Positions 1-10,044 of a DNA stretch of 64,000 bases are shown here, piece after piece. The stretch comes from Verticiella alkaliphila (lineage in GTDB: Bacteria > Pseudomonadota > Gammaproteobacteria > Burkholderiales > Burkholderiaceae_B): assembly GCF_018904615.1 (NCBI RefSeq), contig NZ_JADCNH010000004.1, forward strand, positions 124,001 to 188,000, given 5' to 3'. The stretch's first letter is position 1, and the number at the start of each line of letters is the position of its first letter. The position numbers and the translations under genes were made by a program. A model generated the notes under the pieces. The model saw nothing but the letters and a program-made list of their open reading frames with translations. It had not been told where the DNA came from and made no database searches.

Positions 1-1036
1 GCCAATCCCAGACGGCATCGGCCAACCGCTGCGGATTCACGTCGTGCTGCAGAAACTCCGGCACGAGAAACTCGCGGGCGAGCACGTTGGGCAGCCCCAC
101 CCAGGGCAGATACGGACGCTCCTGGCCGGACTTGCGCCGCATGATCCACAGCGCCAGCGGCGACACGGCATAGGCGATCACCATCGGCCGCTTGAAGAGC
201 GCGGCCTCCAGCGTGGCCGTGCCGCTGGCCACCAGCACCACGTCGGACGCGGCCATGACATCGTAGGCGCCGCCCTGAACACAGCGTATGACGCCGGTCA
301 TGCCGGCCTCGGCGAGCACGGCCTCGAACTGACGCTGGCGCTCCGGATTCACCATGGGCGCCAGGAACTGCAGCTGCGGATCGCGCGCATGCAACAAGCG
401 TGCTGCCGCGATGAACGGCGGCGCGAGGTGCTGCAACTCCGTTCGACGGCTGCCCGGCATCACGGCCACGACACGCGCTTGCGCGTCCACGCCGAGGCGC
501 TCGCGCGCGCCCGCCTTGTCCGGCTGGCGCGGGATCACGCTGGCCAGCGGATGGCCCACATACGTGACGGGCACGCCTGCCTCCTGGTATAGCGCCTCCT
601 CGAAGGGAAACACCACCAGCATGTGCGAGACGGCGTCACGGATGCCGTGGATGCGCTCGCCACGCCAGGCCCAGATCGAGGGCCCGACGAAATGCACGGT
701 GGGAATGCCGCGCTGGCGCAGCGCCTTCTCCAGGCCGAGATTGAAATCCGGCGCATCGATGCCGACGAAGGCGGACGGCCGCTCGCGCAGCCAGCGTCGC
801 TTCACGTTCTCGCGCATGGCAAAGAGCGAGGGCAGCCGCTTGAGCGCATCCACATAACCGAAGATCGACAGGCTATCCATGGGATACCAGGCATCCTGGC
901 CCGCGGCCTGGAGCCGCGGCCCACCGATGCCATTGCACACCAGATCCGGGGTATGCGCACGCAGGCCTTGCAGCACCTGCGCGGCGAGCAGATCGCCCGA
1001 CGGCTCGCCGGCGACCATGCCGATCTGCATGGACAT
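1..1036 (-). CDS. lpxB: Lipid-A-disaccharide synthase LpxB (3' end outside window)
   Basis: LpxB is a GT19 glycosyltransferase that joins UDP-2,3-diacylglucosamine and lipid X to make the lipid A disaccharide at the inner membrane. The minus-strand frame starts with ATG at 1036 (MSMQIGMVAGEPSGD) and stays open to base 1, giving 345 of the usual ~380-395 residues. The N-terminal GEPSGD motif, GIGG and the later MPGSRRTEL motif are typical of the family. It begins only 2 nt after the lpxA stop, so it is translationally linked to lpxA in the fabZ-lpxA-lpxB operon. The C-terminus lies beyond the left edge. Confidence 0.95.
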   Translation of the reverse strand, partial: MSMQIGMVAGEPSGDLLAAQVLQGLRAHTPDLVCNGIGGPRLQAAGQDAWYPMDSLSIFGYVDALKRLPSLFAMRENVKRRWLRERPSAFVGIDAPDFNLGLEKALRQRGIPTVHFVGPSIWAWRGERIHGIRDAVSHMLVVFPFEEALYQEAGVPVTYVGHPLASVIPRQPDKAGARERLGVDAQARVVAVMPGSRRTELQHLAPPFIAAARLLHARDPQLQFLAPMVNPERQRQFEAVLAEAGMTGVIRCVQGGAYDVMAASDVVLVASGTATLEAALFKRPMVIAYAVSPLALWIMRRKSGQERPYLPWVGLPNVLAREFLVPEFLQHDVNPQRLADAVWDW

Positions 1037-1038
1037 GC

Positions 1039-1827
1039 TCAGCGGATGATGCCGCGCTCGGCGGTATCGAGGAACGCGAGCACCTGGCCCAGGCGTTCGC
1101 CGATCTCGCCACCCACGGCGGCCTTCTCGGCGATGGCCGCCTTGGCCTCGACCAGCGTAAGCCCTGAGCGATACAGCGTCTTGAACGCATCGCGCAAGGC
1201 ACGAATGGCCTCGGGGCTGAACCCGCGGCGCTTGAGGCCTTCGGTGTTGATGCCCGCCGGCTTCGCGGGGCTGCCGGCGGCCATGACGAAGGGCGGCACG
1301 TCCTGCAACAGCAGCGACTGACCTCCCGTCATGCAATGGGCGCCGATCTTGACGAACTGGTGCACGCCGGTGAACCCACCCAGGATGGCGTGATCGCCCA
1401 CATGGACATGACCCGCAAGCTGCGCGCTGCTCGAGAGCACGGTGTGATCGCCCACCCGGCAATCGTGCGCGATGTGCACGTAGGTCATGATCCAGTTGTC
1501 GCTGCCCACGCGGGTGAGACTCTCGTCCTGCACCGTCCCCAGATGCATGGTGACGAACTCGCGCACCATGTTGCGATCACCCACTTCCAGCCGCGTCGGC
1601 TCGCCCTTGTACTTCTTGTCCTGGGAGATCGCACCGATGGAGCAGAACGGGAAGAACTGGTTGTCGCGGCCGATGCTCGTATGCCCATCGATCACGACGT
1701 GCGGACCGATCTGCGTACCCGCATCAATGCGCACATGCGGACCGATGACGCTGAACGCGCCGACCGTGACCGTCTCATGCAGCTCAGCTGCCGGATCGAT
1801 GACCGCGGTAGGGTGGATTCTCGCCAT
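1039..1827 (-). CDS. lpxA: Acyl-ACP:UDP-N-acetylglucosamine O-acyltransferase LpxA
   Basis: LpxA performs the first step of lipid A synthesis, moving a 3-hydroxyacyl chain from ACP to the 3-OH of UDP-GlcNAc in the cytoplasm. The 262-residue protein has a left-handed beta-helix of hexapeptide repeats (about residues 6-190) and a helical C-terminus. The YVHIAHDC segment carries the probable catalytic His (H121, equivalent to E. coli H125), and LKRRGFS is the conserved post-helix motif. It lies 3 nt downstream of fabZ and directly before lpxB, the standard order. Length is normal for the family. Confidence 0.97.
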   Translation of the reverse strand: MARIHPTAVIDPAAELHETVTVGAFSVIGPHVRIDAGTQIGPHVVIDGHTSIGRDNQFFPFCSIGAISQDKKYKGEPTRLEVGDRNMVREFVTMHLGTVQDESLTRVGSDNWIMTYVHIAHDCRVGDHTVLSSSAQLAGHVHVGDHAILGGFTGVHQFVKIGAHCMTGGQSLLLQDVPPFVMAAGSPAKPAGINTEGLKRRGFSPEAIRALRDAFKTLYRSGLTLVEAKAAIAEKAAVGGEIGERLGQVLAFLDTAERGIIR

Positions 1828-1830
1828 GCG

Positions 1831-2277
1831 TCAGGCTTCCAGTTTGCGCATTGCGCACATGAGTTCAGCCTCGGCCGCGAGCTCATCGCCGACCATGGCA
1901 CGGCCACGGTACTTGCCAACGCCACGCGACGTGCGCTCGACGCTGAGTTCCAGGCGCAGCTGGTCACCGGGCACCACAGGACGCCGAAAGCGCGCACCGT
2001 CGATGCCCACGAAGTAATACACCGACTTGTCTTCCGGCTTGGCACCCACGCCCATGAAGGACACGATGGCGGCCGCCTGGGCCAGCGCCTCGAGGATCAG
2101 CACGCCGGGCATCACCGGGTGATGCGGAAAGTGGCCGGGAAAGTACGGCTCATTGATCGACACGTTCTTCAACGCGACGATCGACTTGCCGGGCTCGACA
2201 TTGAGCACGCGGTCGATCAACAGCATCGGATACCGGTGCGGCAGACAGTCGAGAATGGCCTTGATATCGAGTTCCAT
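1831..2277 (-). CDS. fabZ: 3-hydroxyacyl-ACP dehydratase FabZ
   Basis: FabZ dehydrates 3-hydroxyacyl-ACP in fatty-acid elongation and competes with LpxA/LpxD for the same substrate pool, which explains its place between lpxD and lpxA. The 148-residue hot-dog protein has the active-site helix region [15 protein letters not shown] followed by EALAQA. H49 and E63 are the expected catalytic pair. The ATG at 2277 gives the family-typical N-terminus with the [13 protein letters not shown] motif. No anomaly is seen. Confidence 0.97.
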   Translation of the reverse strand: MELDIKAILDCLPHRYPMLLIDRVLNVEPGKSIVALKNVSINEPYFPGHFPHHPVMPGVLILEALAQAAAIVSFMGVGAKPEDKSVYYFVGIDGARFRRPVVPGDQLRLELSVERTSRGVGKYRGRAMVGDELAAEAELMCAMRKLEA

Positions 2278-2409
2278 GCGGCGGATCCTGGTGACACGCG
2301 AAAACGAAAACGCGCATTTTAGCCCGGCTGGAGCCGGGACTGGTGGGCGCGAGCTTGCAAGGCGGGACCAGCGCTGCCGGGCCGCGCCCGGCCTCCGGGG
2401 CCCGAACGG

Positions 2410-3542
2410 TCAATCCGCTGCGGATGGCGTCGCAGGCGACGCTGCCGCCAGCGACCGCTCGAGCGCCTGCACGCGCCGGCGCAGCTTGGACAACTGCGGC
2501 ACCACGGCAGCATTGCGCTGCCATTCACCGTGTTCGAGCAGTGGGTAGATCGCCGTGTACTGCCCTGGCTTGTCCAGGTTCATCGCGACCACCGTACCAC
2601 CCGAGACGACGACGTCGTCGGCGAGCGTGAGGTGACCGGAGATCATCGATGCCCCACCGATGATGCAGCGCGCACCGATGCGGGTGGAGCCAGCGACGCC
2701 CACGCAGCCAGCCATGGCGGTGTGCTCGCCGATCTGCACGTTGTGGCCGATCATGATCTGGTTGTCCAGCTTCACGCCATGCCCGATGACGGTGTCGTCG
2801 AGCGCGCCGCGATCGATGGTGGTGTTCGCACCGATCTCGACGTCGTCGCCGATGCGCACGCCGCCCAGCTGCGGAATCTTCACCCACTGACCGCGCACCC
2901 CGCGCTGGGCTGCCATGGCGTCGGGCGCAAACCCGAAACCATCGGCGCCGATCACCACGCCTGCATGCAGCACACCACGCGCCCCGATGCGCACGCCGTG
3001 ATACAGCGTGACGCGCGCATGCAGCAGCGTATCGGGACCGATCTCGCAGTGATCGCCGATGACGCAGCCCGCACCGACACGCACCCCGCGCGCGAGCTTG
3101 ACGCCCTCGCCCACCACGGCTTGCGGGCCGACGACGACGCCCTGGGCCAGCGTGGCAGACTCCGCCACGACCGCACTGGGGTGCACCAACGTGCTCGCCT
3201 CGGGTGTGAGCCGCTCGGCAAACCATTGCGCAATGCGCGCATAGAGCAGATAGGGATGGGCGCAGACCACGCGCGCAAAACCAGGCGCGGCATCGACCCC
3301 GAACTGCTCGGCAGCTCGCGGGCTGAGGATGACCGCACCCGCTTTGGTAGTGGCCAACTGGCTGGCGTACTGAGGGTTCGCGAGAAAGGCGATCTCACGC
3401 GAGCCGGCCTGCTCCAAGGTGCCGATGCCCGCAATTGCGGGCATGTCTTGGCATCGATGTGCCAGGTCAGGCCGTCGGCATGGACACCGGCCAACAGCGC
3501 GTCCAAAGACGGCGCTGTGGCCTCATCGAGGAAAACCGGCAT
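2410..3542 (-). CDS. lpxD: UDP-3-O-acylglucosamine N-acyltransferase LpxD, apparent frameshift near the N-terminus
   Basis: LpxD adds the second hydroxyacyl chain (N-2) to UDP-3-O-acyl-glucosamine in lipid A synthesis. The natural start appears to be ATG 3542 with an AGGAA ribosome site; it reads [17 protein letters not shown] up to about position 3437. The homologous sequence then continues in another frame as [19 protein letters not shown] and runs to 2410, through the left-handed beta-helix and the conserved HGVRIG and [12 protein letters not shown] stretches. Adding one base near 3428-3441, inside the palindrome CCCGCAATTGCGGG, restores one frame of about 377 residues. Without that base only an ATG at 3444 (344 aa) remains, lacking part of the uridine-binding domain. 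As LpxD is normally essential, a sequencing or assembly error is the simplest explanation. Confidence 0.9.
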
Positions 3543-3567
3543 GCGCGAGCGTTCCTGCTATGCCCGA

Positions 3568-4143
3568 TCAGCGGCCAAGGGCCTGGATGACCTGGTCGGT
3601 GATGTCCACACGCGGGCTGACGGTGATGGCTTCCTGCAGCACGATGTCGAAACCTTGGGTTTCGGCAATCTGCTTGATCACCTGATCGGCACGCTCGAAG
3701 ACGCGGCCCATTTCTTCGTTACGGCGGCGGTTGAGGTCTTCCTGGAATTCGATACGCTTGCGCTGGAATTCGTTGTCCAGGTTGCTCAGCTCGCGCTGAC
3801 GGCGCACGCGATCCGAATCGGACATCACGGCGGCGTCCTTGTCGTACTGCTCGGACTGCGTGCGAAGACGGGTAGCGAGCTGTTGAAGCTCGGCTTCGCG
3901 CTTCTTGAATTCGGCATCGATCTTGGCCACCGCGGCCTTGGCCGGGGAGGAATCACGAATGATGCGCTCGACGCTGACGAAACCGACGCGCGTCGCGCCG
4001 CCGCCCTGCTGCTGTGCCGAGGCAACGTTCAGGGCTGCAGCCGAACCCAGTGCGGCAGCCATGAGCACGGCACGCCCGGCCCAACGGCGCACGGCCTGGC
4101 TCGGCGAAACAGTCGAAACAGGGTTCTGAGACTTAACAATCAT
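3568..4143 (-). CDS. skp: Periplasmic chaperone Skp/OmpH
   Basis: Skp is a trimeric periplasmic chaperone that holds unfolded outer-membrane proteins for the BAM complex. I chose ATG 4143, preceded by GAGAGC, which gives 191 residues; an upstream in-frame start at 4179 is also possible. A signal sequence with a hydrophobic core ends near NVASAQQQ. The mature protein starts with GFVSVERI and then has long charged helices (residues ~60-150), the tentacles of the jellyfish fold. It sits between bamA and lpxD, as in most proteobacteria. A terminator-like hairpin separates it from bamA, so it may have its own promoter. Confidence 0.93.
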   Translation of the reverse strand: MIVKSQNPVSTVSPSQAVRRWAGRAVLMAAALGSAAALNVASAQQQGGGATRVGFVSVERIIRDSSPAKAAVAKIDAEFKKREAELQQLATRLRTQSEQYDKDAAVMSDSDRVRRQRELSNLDNEFQRKRIEFQEDLNRRRNEEMGRVFERADQVIKQIAETQGFDIVLQEAITVSPRVDITDQVIQALGR

Positions 4144-4243
4144 TGAGCTCTCGCTATACGGATGAACCGAAAATGGCAAACCGCAGGATCAGTGCCAAGC
4201 GGTAATTGTGCCATTAATCCTGCACGACAAAAGGCAGACTCAT

Positions 4244-4285
4244 GTGAAAAAGGCAAGTGCTCGTAACAATTACGGCACTTGCCTT
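4244..4285 (-). terminator. Strong hairpin with U-tract between bamA and skp
   Basis: On the minus strand the arms AAGGCAAGTGC and GCACTTGCCTT pair perfectly, and the inner CGTAA/TTACG extends the stem around a TTG loop. A run of five T follows at once. It lies just after the bamA stop (4305) and about 100 nt before the skp start. This is an intrinsic terminator or partial attenuator that would lower skp-lpx expression from the bamA transcript. Confidence 0.8.
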
Positions 4286-4304
4286 CCCAACGGGCGACCC
4301 AGGA

Positions 4305-6641
4305 TCAGAACGTGGTGCCGATCTGGAACTGGAAGGGCTCGGTGTCGTCACCGTCCTTCTTGTTCAGGGCGCGGCCCCACGAGATCTGCAGCGGACCCAG
4401 CGGAGAATCCCAGCTCAGGCCGATACCGGCGGAGTAGCGCAGGTCGCCGAAGTTCATGCTCTGGTTGTTGGCATACACCTGACCGCCATCGACGAACGCG
4501 AACCAGCGCAGCGTGCGGTCCTGCCCGGCACCCGGGAACGGCAGGTAGAGTTGCGAATTGAAGAAGAAGCGCTTGGAGCCGCCAATGAAGTCGTTCGTGG
4601 CAGGATCACGCGGGCCCAGCGAGCCGCCTTCGTAGCCGCGCACCGAGCCGATGCCGCCCGCATAGAAGTTCTTGAGCGGAGGATACGGCTGGCCCGAGTA
4701 GCCGCGACCGTAATCGACCTGCGCGTTCAACGCGAGGGTCATGGAACGGGTGACCGGCCAGTAGATCTGCTGTTGGGCGGTGGCACTGTAGTAACGCAGG
4801 TCACCCAGCACCGAGCCCTCGACGCTCAGGCGCGTCAGGTAGCCACGGCGCGGCGCGAGCGCGCTGTCGCGGGTGTCCCGCGTCCACCCCGTGTTCAGGA
4901 TGAAGGCGTCGCTCTTGCGGCCGTACTGCGCCACGTACTCGCGATAGTTGAACGGGCTGTTGTCGTAGATCGTGATCTCGTTGCGCTCGTAGGTACCGCC
5001 AAAATTCACGCGGTCGATTTCCGAGAACGGGATCCCGAAATTCATCCCCAGACCGCCGGTCTTCAGCTCGTAGTCGCCCGTGTTGCCATACCACTGCTGT
5101 TGCTTGCGGTAGTACAGATTGGTCGAGCGGCTGATGCCGTCACGCGTGAAGTACGGATCCGTGTGGCTCAACACGATGGCACGGTTGCGGCTGCTGGTGT
5201 TGACCTGCAGGCCGAGGTTCGTGCCGGTGCCGAAGACGTTGTCCTCGCTGATGCCGCCCATGAGCATCAGGCGATCGGAGCTGCTGTAGCCTACGCCCAG
5301 GTTGATCATGCCGGTCGGACGTTCCTGCACATTGACGTTCACGTCCACCTGGTCCGGCGTGCCGGGCACGGGCTGCGTCTCGACGTCCACGCGCTGGAAG
5401 AAGCCCAGGCGATCGATCCGGGTGCGCGAGAGCTGGATGTCGGCCGCGTTGTACCAGGCGGCTTCGTTCTGGCGCATCTCGCGGCGGATCACCGTGTCGC
5501 GCGTGCGGGTGTTGCCGCCCACGTTGATGCGGCGCACGTACACGCGACGGTTCGGGTCGATGAAGAAGGTCAGATCCGCGGTCTTGTTCTCGCGGTTGAT
5601 CGCGGGGTTCGGGTTCACGTTGGCGAACGCGTAGCCCAGGTCGCCCAGGTAGTCGCTGATGGCCTGGCCGGAGGCGTTGACGCGGGCGGCCGAGAACGTA
5701 TCGCCCGGCTTGACCTCGATCAGGCGCTGGAACTCGCTGTCCAGGCCGAGCAGGTCGCCTGCGAGCTGCACCTCGTTGATCTTGTAGGGCTCACCCTCGT
5801 TGATCGTGATCGTGATGAAGATGTCCTGGCGATCGGGCGAGATCGACACCTGCGGCGGCTCGACGTTGAATTCGAGGTAGCCGCGATCCAGGTAGTACGA
5901 ACGCAGCGCGTCGATGTCGGCCTGGAGCTTCTGGCGGGAGTACTGATCCGCCTTGGTGTACCAGGTGAGCCAGCCCGGCGTGGACAGCTGAAAGAGGCTC
6001 AGCAGCTGCTTCTCGGAGTAGGCTTGGTTGCCGACGATGCGAATCTGGCGGATCTTGGCGACGTCGCCTTCGAACACTTCAAACGCCACGCCAACGCGAT
6101 TGCGCGGCAGCGGCGTGACGGTGCTCGTGATCTCGACCGCGTACTTGCCGCGGGCGAGGTACTGGTTGCGCAGTTCCTGCTCGGCGCGCTCGAGCACGGC
6201 GCGATCGAAGATCCGGCCGTCCGCGAAGCCCACCTGCGAGAGCGACTCGGTCACCGTCTTGTTGTCGAACTCGCGCATGCCATTGAAGGACACGGACGCG
6301 ATCGTCGGGCGCTCCTGGACGATCGCCACGACGACGCCGTTCTGCACCTCGATGCGCACGTCGCTGAAGAAGCCCGTGGCAAAGAGCGCGCGCACGGCTT
6401 CGGTGGCTTGCGCCTGGTTGAACTGGCTGCCGACCTTCACGGGCAGATAGCCGAACACGGTACCCGGTTCGATGCGCTGCAAGCCTTCGATGCGGATGTC
6501 GCGCACCGTGAAAGGATCGAACGCGTGGGCCGCAGGCATGACGAAGGTCAGTGCGCCGGCCATGACGGCAGCGCGCGACACCTGGTGCATGAAACGGGAG
6601 GGAGACCGGACGATACCGTGCAGAGACGAGAGACGGCGCAA
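4305..6641 (-). CDS. bamA: Outer membrane protein assembly factor BamA
   Basis: BamA is the Omp85 core of the BAM complex and inserts beta-barrel proteins into the outer membrane. The 778-residue frame has a signal peptide ending at PAAHA, five POTRA domains (about residues 41-440) and a C-terminal 16-strand barrel. The barrel carries the GSVRGYEGG (VRG[FY]) lid-lock motif and ends in the aromatic residue GTTF. The start used is TTG at 6641, preceded by AGGAT at good spacing. ATG 6590 would give a more standard 23-residue signal peptide but lacks a ribosome site. rseP lies upstream and skp downstream. Confidence 0.95.
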   Translation of the reverse strand: MRRLSSLHGIVRSPSRFMHQVSRAAVMAGALTFVMPAAHAFDPFTVRDIRIEGLQRIEPGTVFGYLPVKVGSQFNQAQATEAVRALFATGFFSDVRIEVQNGVVVAIVQERPTIASVSFNGMREFDNKTVTESLSQVGFADGRIFDRAVLERAEQELRNQYLARGKYAVEITSTVTPLPRNRVGVAFEVFEGDVAKIRQIRIVGNQAYSEKQLLSLFQLSTPGWLTWYTKADQYSRQKLQADIDALRSYYLDRGYLEFNVEPPQVSISPDRQDIFITITINEGEPYKINEVQLAGDLLGLDSEFQRLIEVKPGDTFSAARVNASGQAISDYLGDLGYAFANVNPNPAINRENKTADLTFFIDPNRRVYVRRINVGGNTRTRDTVIRREMRQNEAAWYNAADIQLSRTRIDRLGFFQRVDVETQPVPGTPDQVDVNVNVQERPTGMINLGVGYSSSDRLMLMGGISEDNVFGTGTNLGLQVNTSSRNRAIVLSHTDPYFTRDGISRSTNLYYRKQQQWYGNTGDYELKTGGLGMNFGIPFSEIDRVNFGGTYERNEITIYDNSPFNYREYVAQYGRKSDAFILNTGWTRDTRDSALAPRRGYLTRLSVEGSVLGDLRYYSATAQQQIYWPVTRSMTLALNAQVDYGRGYSGQPYPPLKNFYAGGIGSVRGYEGGSLGPRDPATNDFIGGSKRFFFNSQLYLPFPGAGQDRTLRWFAFVDGGQVYANNQSMNFGDLRYSAGIGLSWDSPLGPLQISWGRALNKKDGDDTEPFQFQIGTTF

Positions 6642-6705
6642 GGCGAGAATCCTGAAATGGAAGAATGCAATCCTGGAACATCGCGCGGCTCCCCCGCGCG
6701 ACGCA

Positions 6706-7785
6706 CTATCCCAGCAGTCTGGCGAAATCGTTGAACAAGGCTACGCCCATGAGCGCCACCAGTATCCCCAACCCCGCACGCTGACCGAACTCGAGCCAGC
6801 GTTCCGGTGGCGGACTACCGCGAATGATTTCGACGAGATAATACAGCAGGTGTCCGCCATCCAGAACCGGGATGGGCAGCAGATTCAGGATGCCGAGGCT
6901 CACGCTGACCAGCGCGACGAAGCTCACGTAGGCCATGAGACCGATGCGTGCGGTCTGTCCGGCATAGTCGGCGATGGTGACCGGCCCGCTCAGATTGCGC
7001 CAGGACGCCTCGCCCGTGACCATGCGGCCCAGCGTGCGCAGCGACAGCCAGGCAACTTCGCCCGTGCGTGCCACCCCCTGGGCCAGGCTTTCGAATGGCC
7101 CGTACTGGACGTCGACGAAACGCGTGGACATCCCGAGCTGTACGCCGATGCGGCCGGCGGCACGCCCCTCGGCGTCCGTGCCGGCGCGCGGAGTGACGGA
7201 CAGCGCCAGGCGCTCCCCGGCGCGCTCGATGCGCAGCGGCACCGCGCGGTCCACGGAGCGACTCATGATGGCCACGAACTGATCGGGCGGCGGCATCTCC
7301 ATGCCATCGACGGACAGGACACGGTCGCCAGGCTGCAGGCCCGCCGCAGCGGCCGCGCCATCCGGCGTCACGGCCTGGATAGCCACCAGCGGCACGCCCT
7401 GCCCGGGCTCCGGCACGCGCGTGCCGACCATGAACATCGCCGCGTAGATGAGGCTTGCCAGGATGAGATTGGCCATAGGCCCCGCGGCCACGATGGCAAT
7501 GCGGCGCCACACGGACTGAGCGTCGAAGGCCTGGGCGCGATCTGCCGGCGCGATGAGATCGCCCTCGCGCGAATCCAGCATGCGCACGTAGCCGCCCAGC
7601 GGGATCGCCGAGAGCGCCCACTCGGTGCCGTTGCGATCGACGCGCTGCGCGATCACCTTGCCGAAACCCACGGAAAAGCGCAGCACACGCACGCCGCACC
7701 GCCGCGCGACCCAGTAATGGCCCAGTTCGTGGATGACGATCAGGAACCCGAGCGCCACCACGAAGGCGGCGAGTGTCAGCAGCAT
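6706..7785 (-). CDS. rseP: RIP metalloprotease RseP (site-2 protease), short single-PDZ form
   Basis: RseP cleaves anti-sigma factors such as RseA inside the inner membrane and clears signal-peptide remnants. The first transmembrane segment holds the zinc motif HELGH (H19, E20, H23), and the C-terminal part has the second zinc-site motif LDGGH. Only one PDZ-like segment is evident (about residues 115-205, including GLQPGDRVLSVDG). The protein has 359 residues against about 440-450 for the usual two-PDZ RseP. The reading frame is intact, so this looks like a real domain loss and not a frameshift. It sits between dxr and bamA, the normal place. Confidence 0.93.
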   Translation of the reverse strand: MLLTLAAFVVALGFLIVIHELGHYWVARRCGVRVLRFSVGFGKVIAQRVDRNGTEWALSAIPLGGYVRMLDSREGDLIAPADRAQAFDAQSVWRRIAIVAAGPMANLILASLIYAAMFMVGTRVPEPGQGVPLVAIQAVTPDGAAAAAGLQPGDRVLSVDGMEMPPPDQFVAIMSRSVDRAVPLRIERAGERLALSVTPRAGTDAEGRAAGRIGVQLGMSTRFVDVQYGPFESLAQGVARTGEVAWLSLRTLGRMVTGEASWRNLSGPVTIADYAGQTARIGLMAYVSFVALVSVSLGILNLLPIPVLDGGHLLYYLVEIIRGSPPPERWLEFGQRAGLGILVALMGVALFNDFARLLG

Positions 7786-7849
7786 GCGATGCCTCGCTGT
7801 CGCAAGCGGTTATTCAGTGGCGGCACACCGCCCGTTGGGAACCCCGGCA

Positions 7850-9049
7850 TCAGGCAACCCGCCGATGCGCGGCCAGCGCGCGCGCCGTCTCGCGAGCCGC
7901 CACATCAGCGCCTAGCACGTCTTCCAGCGAACCTGGCACGCCCGTGGCGCCGGTGGCACGCTCGAGCGTGCCGGCGATCACGGGCGCGATGTCGGTAAAG
8001 CCCAGTCGACCCTCAAGAAAGGCTTCGACTGCAATCTCATTGGCTGCGTTCAACGCAATGCACGCCCATTGCCCCAGGCGCAAAGCGTCCCAGGCGAGGC
8101 CCAGGCACGGAAAGCGCACAAGATCCGGCTCCTCGAAATCCAGCCGGCCGATGCGCGCAAGCTCCAGCGGCGAGACACCCGCCGCAATGCGCTCTGGAAA
8201 GCCCAGGCCGTAGGCGATCGGTGTGCGCATGTCCGGCTGGCCCAACTGCGCGAGCACGGAACCATCGTCGTACTCGACGAGCGAATGCACGACGCTCTGC
8301 GGATGCACGACCACCGCCAGGCGATCGGCCGGCATGGCGAAGAGCCAATGGGCCTCAATAACTTCCAGGCCCTTGTTCAGCATGGTGGCCGAATCCACCG
8401 AGATCTTGCGGCCCATCGACCAGTTCGGATGCGCGCAGGCCTCGGCAGGCGTCACGCCGGCCAGGGATTCCAGCGTGCGGGTACGAAACGGCCCACCCGA
8501 GGCGGTCAGCAGCAGGCGGCGCACGCCGCGCGCCGGCTCGGCGGGGGCGCGTGCAGCCCCGGACGACGGCAGACACTGGAAGATCGCGTTGTGTTCGCTG
8601 TCGATGGGCAGCAGCTCGCCACCGCTGTCGCGCACGGCCTGCATGAAGAGGCCGCCCGCAGCGACCAGCGCTTCCTTATTCGCCAGCAGCAGGCGCTTGC
8701 CGGCGCGCGCGGCGGCAAAGGCCGACGGCAGCCCCGCCGCGCCCACGATGGCGGCCATGACGGTGTCACAGCCAGGATCGGCGGCAGTGTCGGCCAGTGC
8801 CTGAGCCCCGACACGAATCTCTGGCAGCGGGCGGCCGGCCGGCCATGCGGCTTCGAAGCGCTCGCGCGCCGGCGCATCGGGCACCACGACGACGGGGGCA
8901 TCGCAGGCCAAGGCCTGGGCGGCCAACGCTTCCATGCGGCTATGTGCGCTCAACGCAAAAACGCGCAGGCGATCGGGGTGACGCATGACGACGTCGAGCG
9001 TGCTGACGCCGATCGAGCCGGTGGCGCCGAGAATGGCGATGTGACGCAT
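7850..9049 (-). CDS. dxr: 1-deoxy-D-xylulose 5-phosphate reductoisomerase
   Basis: Dxr converts DXP to 2-C-methylerythritol 4-phosphate with NADPH, the committed step of the non-mevalonate isoprenoid pathway. The start at ATG 9049 gives [14 protein letters not shown], the NADPH-binding motif, and a 399-residue protein of standard length. LLANKEALV, the SGGPFR loop and the [21 protein letters not shown] metal/substrate region are present. The longer upstream frame reads into cdsA and is not coding. The start lies 5 nt downstream of the cdsA stop. Confidence 0.96.
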   Translation of the reverse strand: MRHIAILGATGSIGVSTLDVVMRHPDRLRVFALSAHSRMEALAAQALACDAPVVVVPDAPARERFEAAWPAGRPLPEIRVGAQALADTAADPGCDTVMAAIVGAAGLPSAFAAARAGKRLLLANKEALVAAGGLFMQAVRDSGGELLPIDSEHNAIFQCLPSSGAARAPAEPARGVRRLLLTASGGPFRTRTLESLAGVTPAEACAHPNWSMGRKISVDSATMLNKGLEVIEAHWLFAMPADRLAVVVHPQSVVHSLVEYDDGSVLAQLGQPDMRTPIAYGLGFPERIAAGVSPLELARIGRLDFEEPDLVRFPCLGLAWDALRLGQWACIALNAANEIAVEAFLEGRLGFTDIAPVIAGTLERATGATGVPGSLEDVLGADVAARETARALAAHRRVA

Positions 9050-9053
9050 GAAG

Positions 9054-10040
9054 TCAGGACAACACGAGAAGCATGGCGAGCGGCGCCGTGGGCAGCACAG
9101 CGTCGATGCGATCGAAGACACCACCGTGGCCCGGCAGCAACTGGCTGGAATCCTTGCGGCCGGCACGGCGCTTGAGCAGCGACTCGAAGAGATCGCCCGC
9201 GACGGAGAACACGGCCAGCAAGGCTGTCAGCCCCACCGCACCGAACCAGCCCCAGTGGGCGACGAGATCGCCGCCATAGGTGGAGGGGCCGACCGGCGTG
9301 CTGGACGCGAAAGCCGCACAGCCCACGACCCAGAGGATGGCACACACCATGCCGCCGATCGCACCCGAGATCGTCTTGCCCGGGCTGATGCGCGGCGCGA
9401 GCTTGGCCCCACCCACGCGCCGGCCGACGAAGTAGGCGCCGATATCGGCGGCCCACACAATACCAAGCAGCGACACGAGATACAGCACGCCATGACCATA
9501 GGCCACCAGCAACGCCGCGCAGGCGGCAGGCACGGCCAGCAGGCCGAACGCCGTGAGGAGCACGCTGAAAGGGGCCTTGTCAGTGCGTGCGACGAAGAGG
9601 TAGCCGAGCACGGCGACCCAGCCCACCATGGCCCAGATCCAGGTGCGGCCGACCAGTTGCTGCATGAGCTGGACCCAGCCCAGCGTGCCGAAGCCGATGA
9701 TCGCGGATTCCGCCCCGGACAGCAGCACACCGACCGGTCCGCCCAGGACGGAGTAATCCAGCAGCAGCCGCACGGCGAGGGCCAGCCCCGCGGCGGTGGC
9801 GAGAACACGCAGACCGCCCTGCAGGCCGGTTTCGCCCTGGAACAGCACATTCGCGAGCGGCATGCCGCCCTGCCCGCCCGCGGGCACCGCACGGGCCAAC
9901 GTGAGGCGCCACCACTCAAAGAGCGCGGCAATCCCGAACACGGCGACCAGGATGGCGAAGGGCAATGGCCCCGGTGCGGCCATGACCGCAGCGAGGATGA
10001 TCAACAAGACGACTGCGGTGACGACGCGCTGCCCGAGCAT
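9054..10040 (-). CDS. cdsA: Phosphatidate cytidylyltransferase CdsA
   Basis: CdsA makes CDP-diacylglycerol from phosphatidic acid and CTP, the branch point of phospholipid synthesis. The 328-residue inner-membrane protein has many hydrophobic segments. Its C-terminal signature includes [14 protein letters not shown] and [13 protein letters not shown] chose ATG 10040 ([13 protein letters not shown]); the longer frame upstream lies antisense to nothing useful and overlaps uppS. It follows uppS by 4 nt and precedes dxr by 4 nt, so all three are co-transcribed. Confidence 0.95.
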   Translation of the reverse strand: MLGQRVVTAVVLLIILAAVMAAPGPLPFAILVAVFGIAALFEWWRLTLARAVPAGGQGGMPLANVLFQGETGLQGGLRVLATAAGLALAVRLLLDYSVLGGPVGVLLSGAESAIIGFGTLGWVQLMQQLVGRTWIWAMVGWVAVLGYLFVARTDKAPFSVLLTAFGLLAVPAACAALLVAYGHGVLYLVSLLGIVWAADIGAYFVGRRVGGAKLAPRISPGKTISGAIGGMVCAILWVVGCAAFASSTPVGPSTYGGDLVAHWGWFGAVGLTALLAVFSVAGDLFESLLKRRAGRKDSSQLLPGHGGVFDRIDAVLPTAPLAMLLVLS

Positions 10041-10044
10041 GGGC

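Noticed and set aside
6681..6701. TCGCGCGG/CCGCGCGA hairpin between rseP and bamA
   Set aside because: The stem is short and GC-only with no T-run, which is common by chance here; not called as a terminator.
4257..6734. An 825-codon frame opposite bamA
   Set aside because: Its translation is low-complexity (Val, Ala, Arg, His) and without motifs, while bamA on the other strand is fully conserved.
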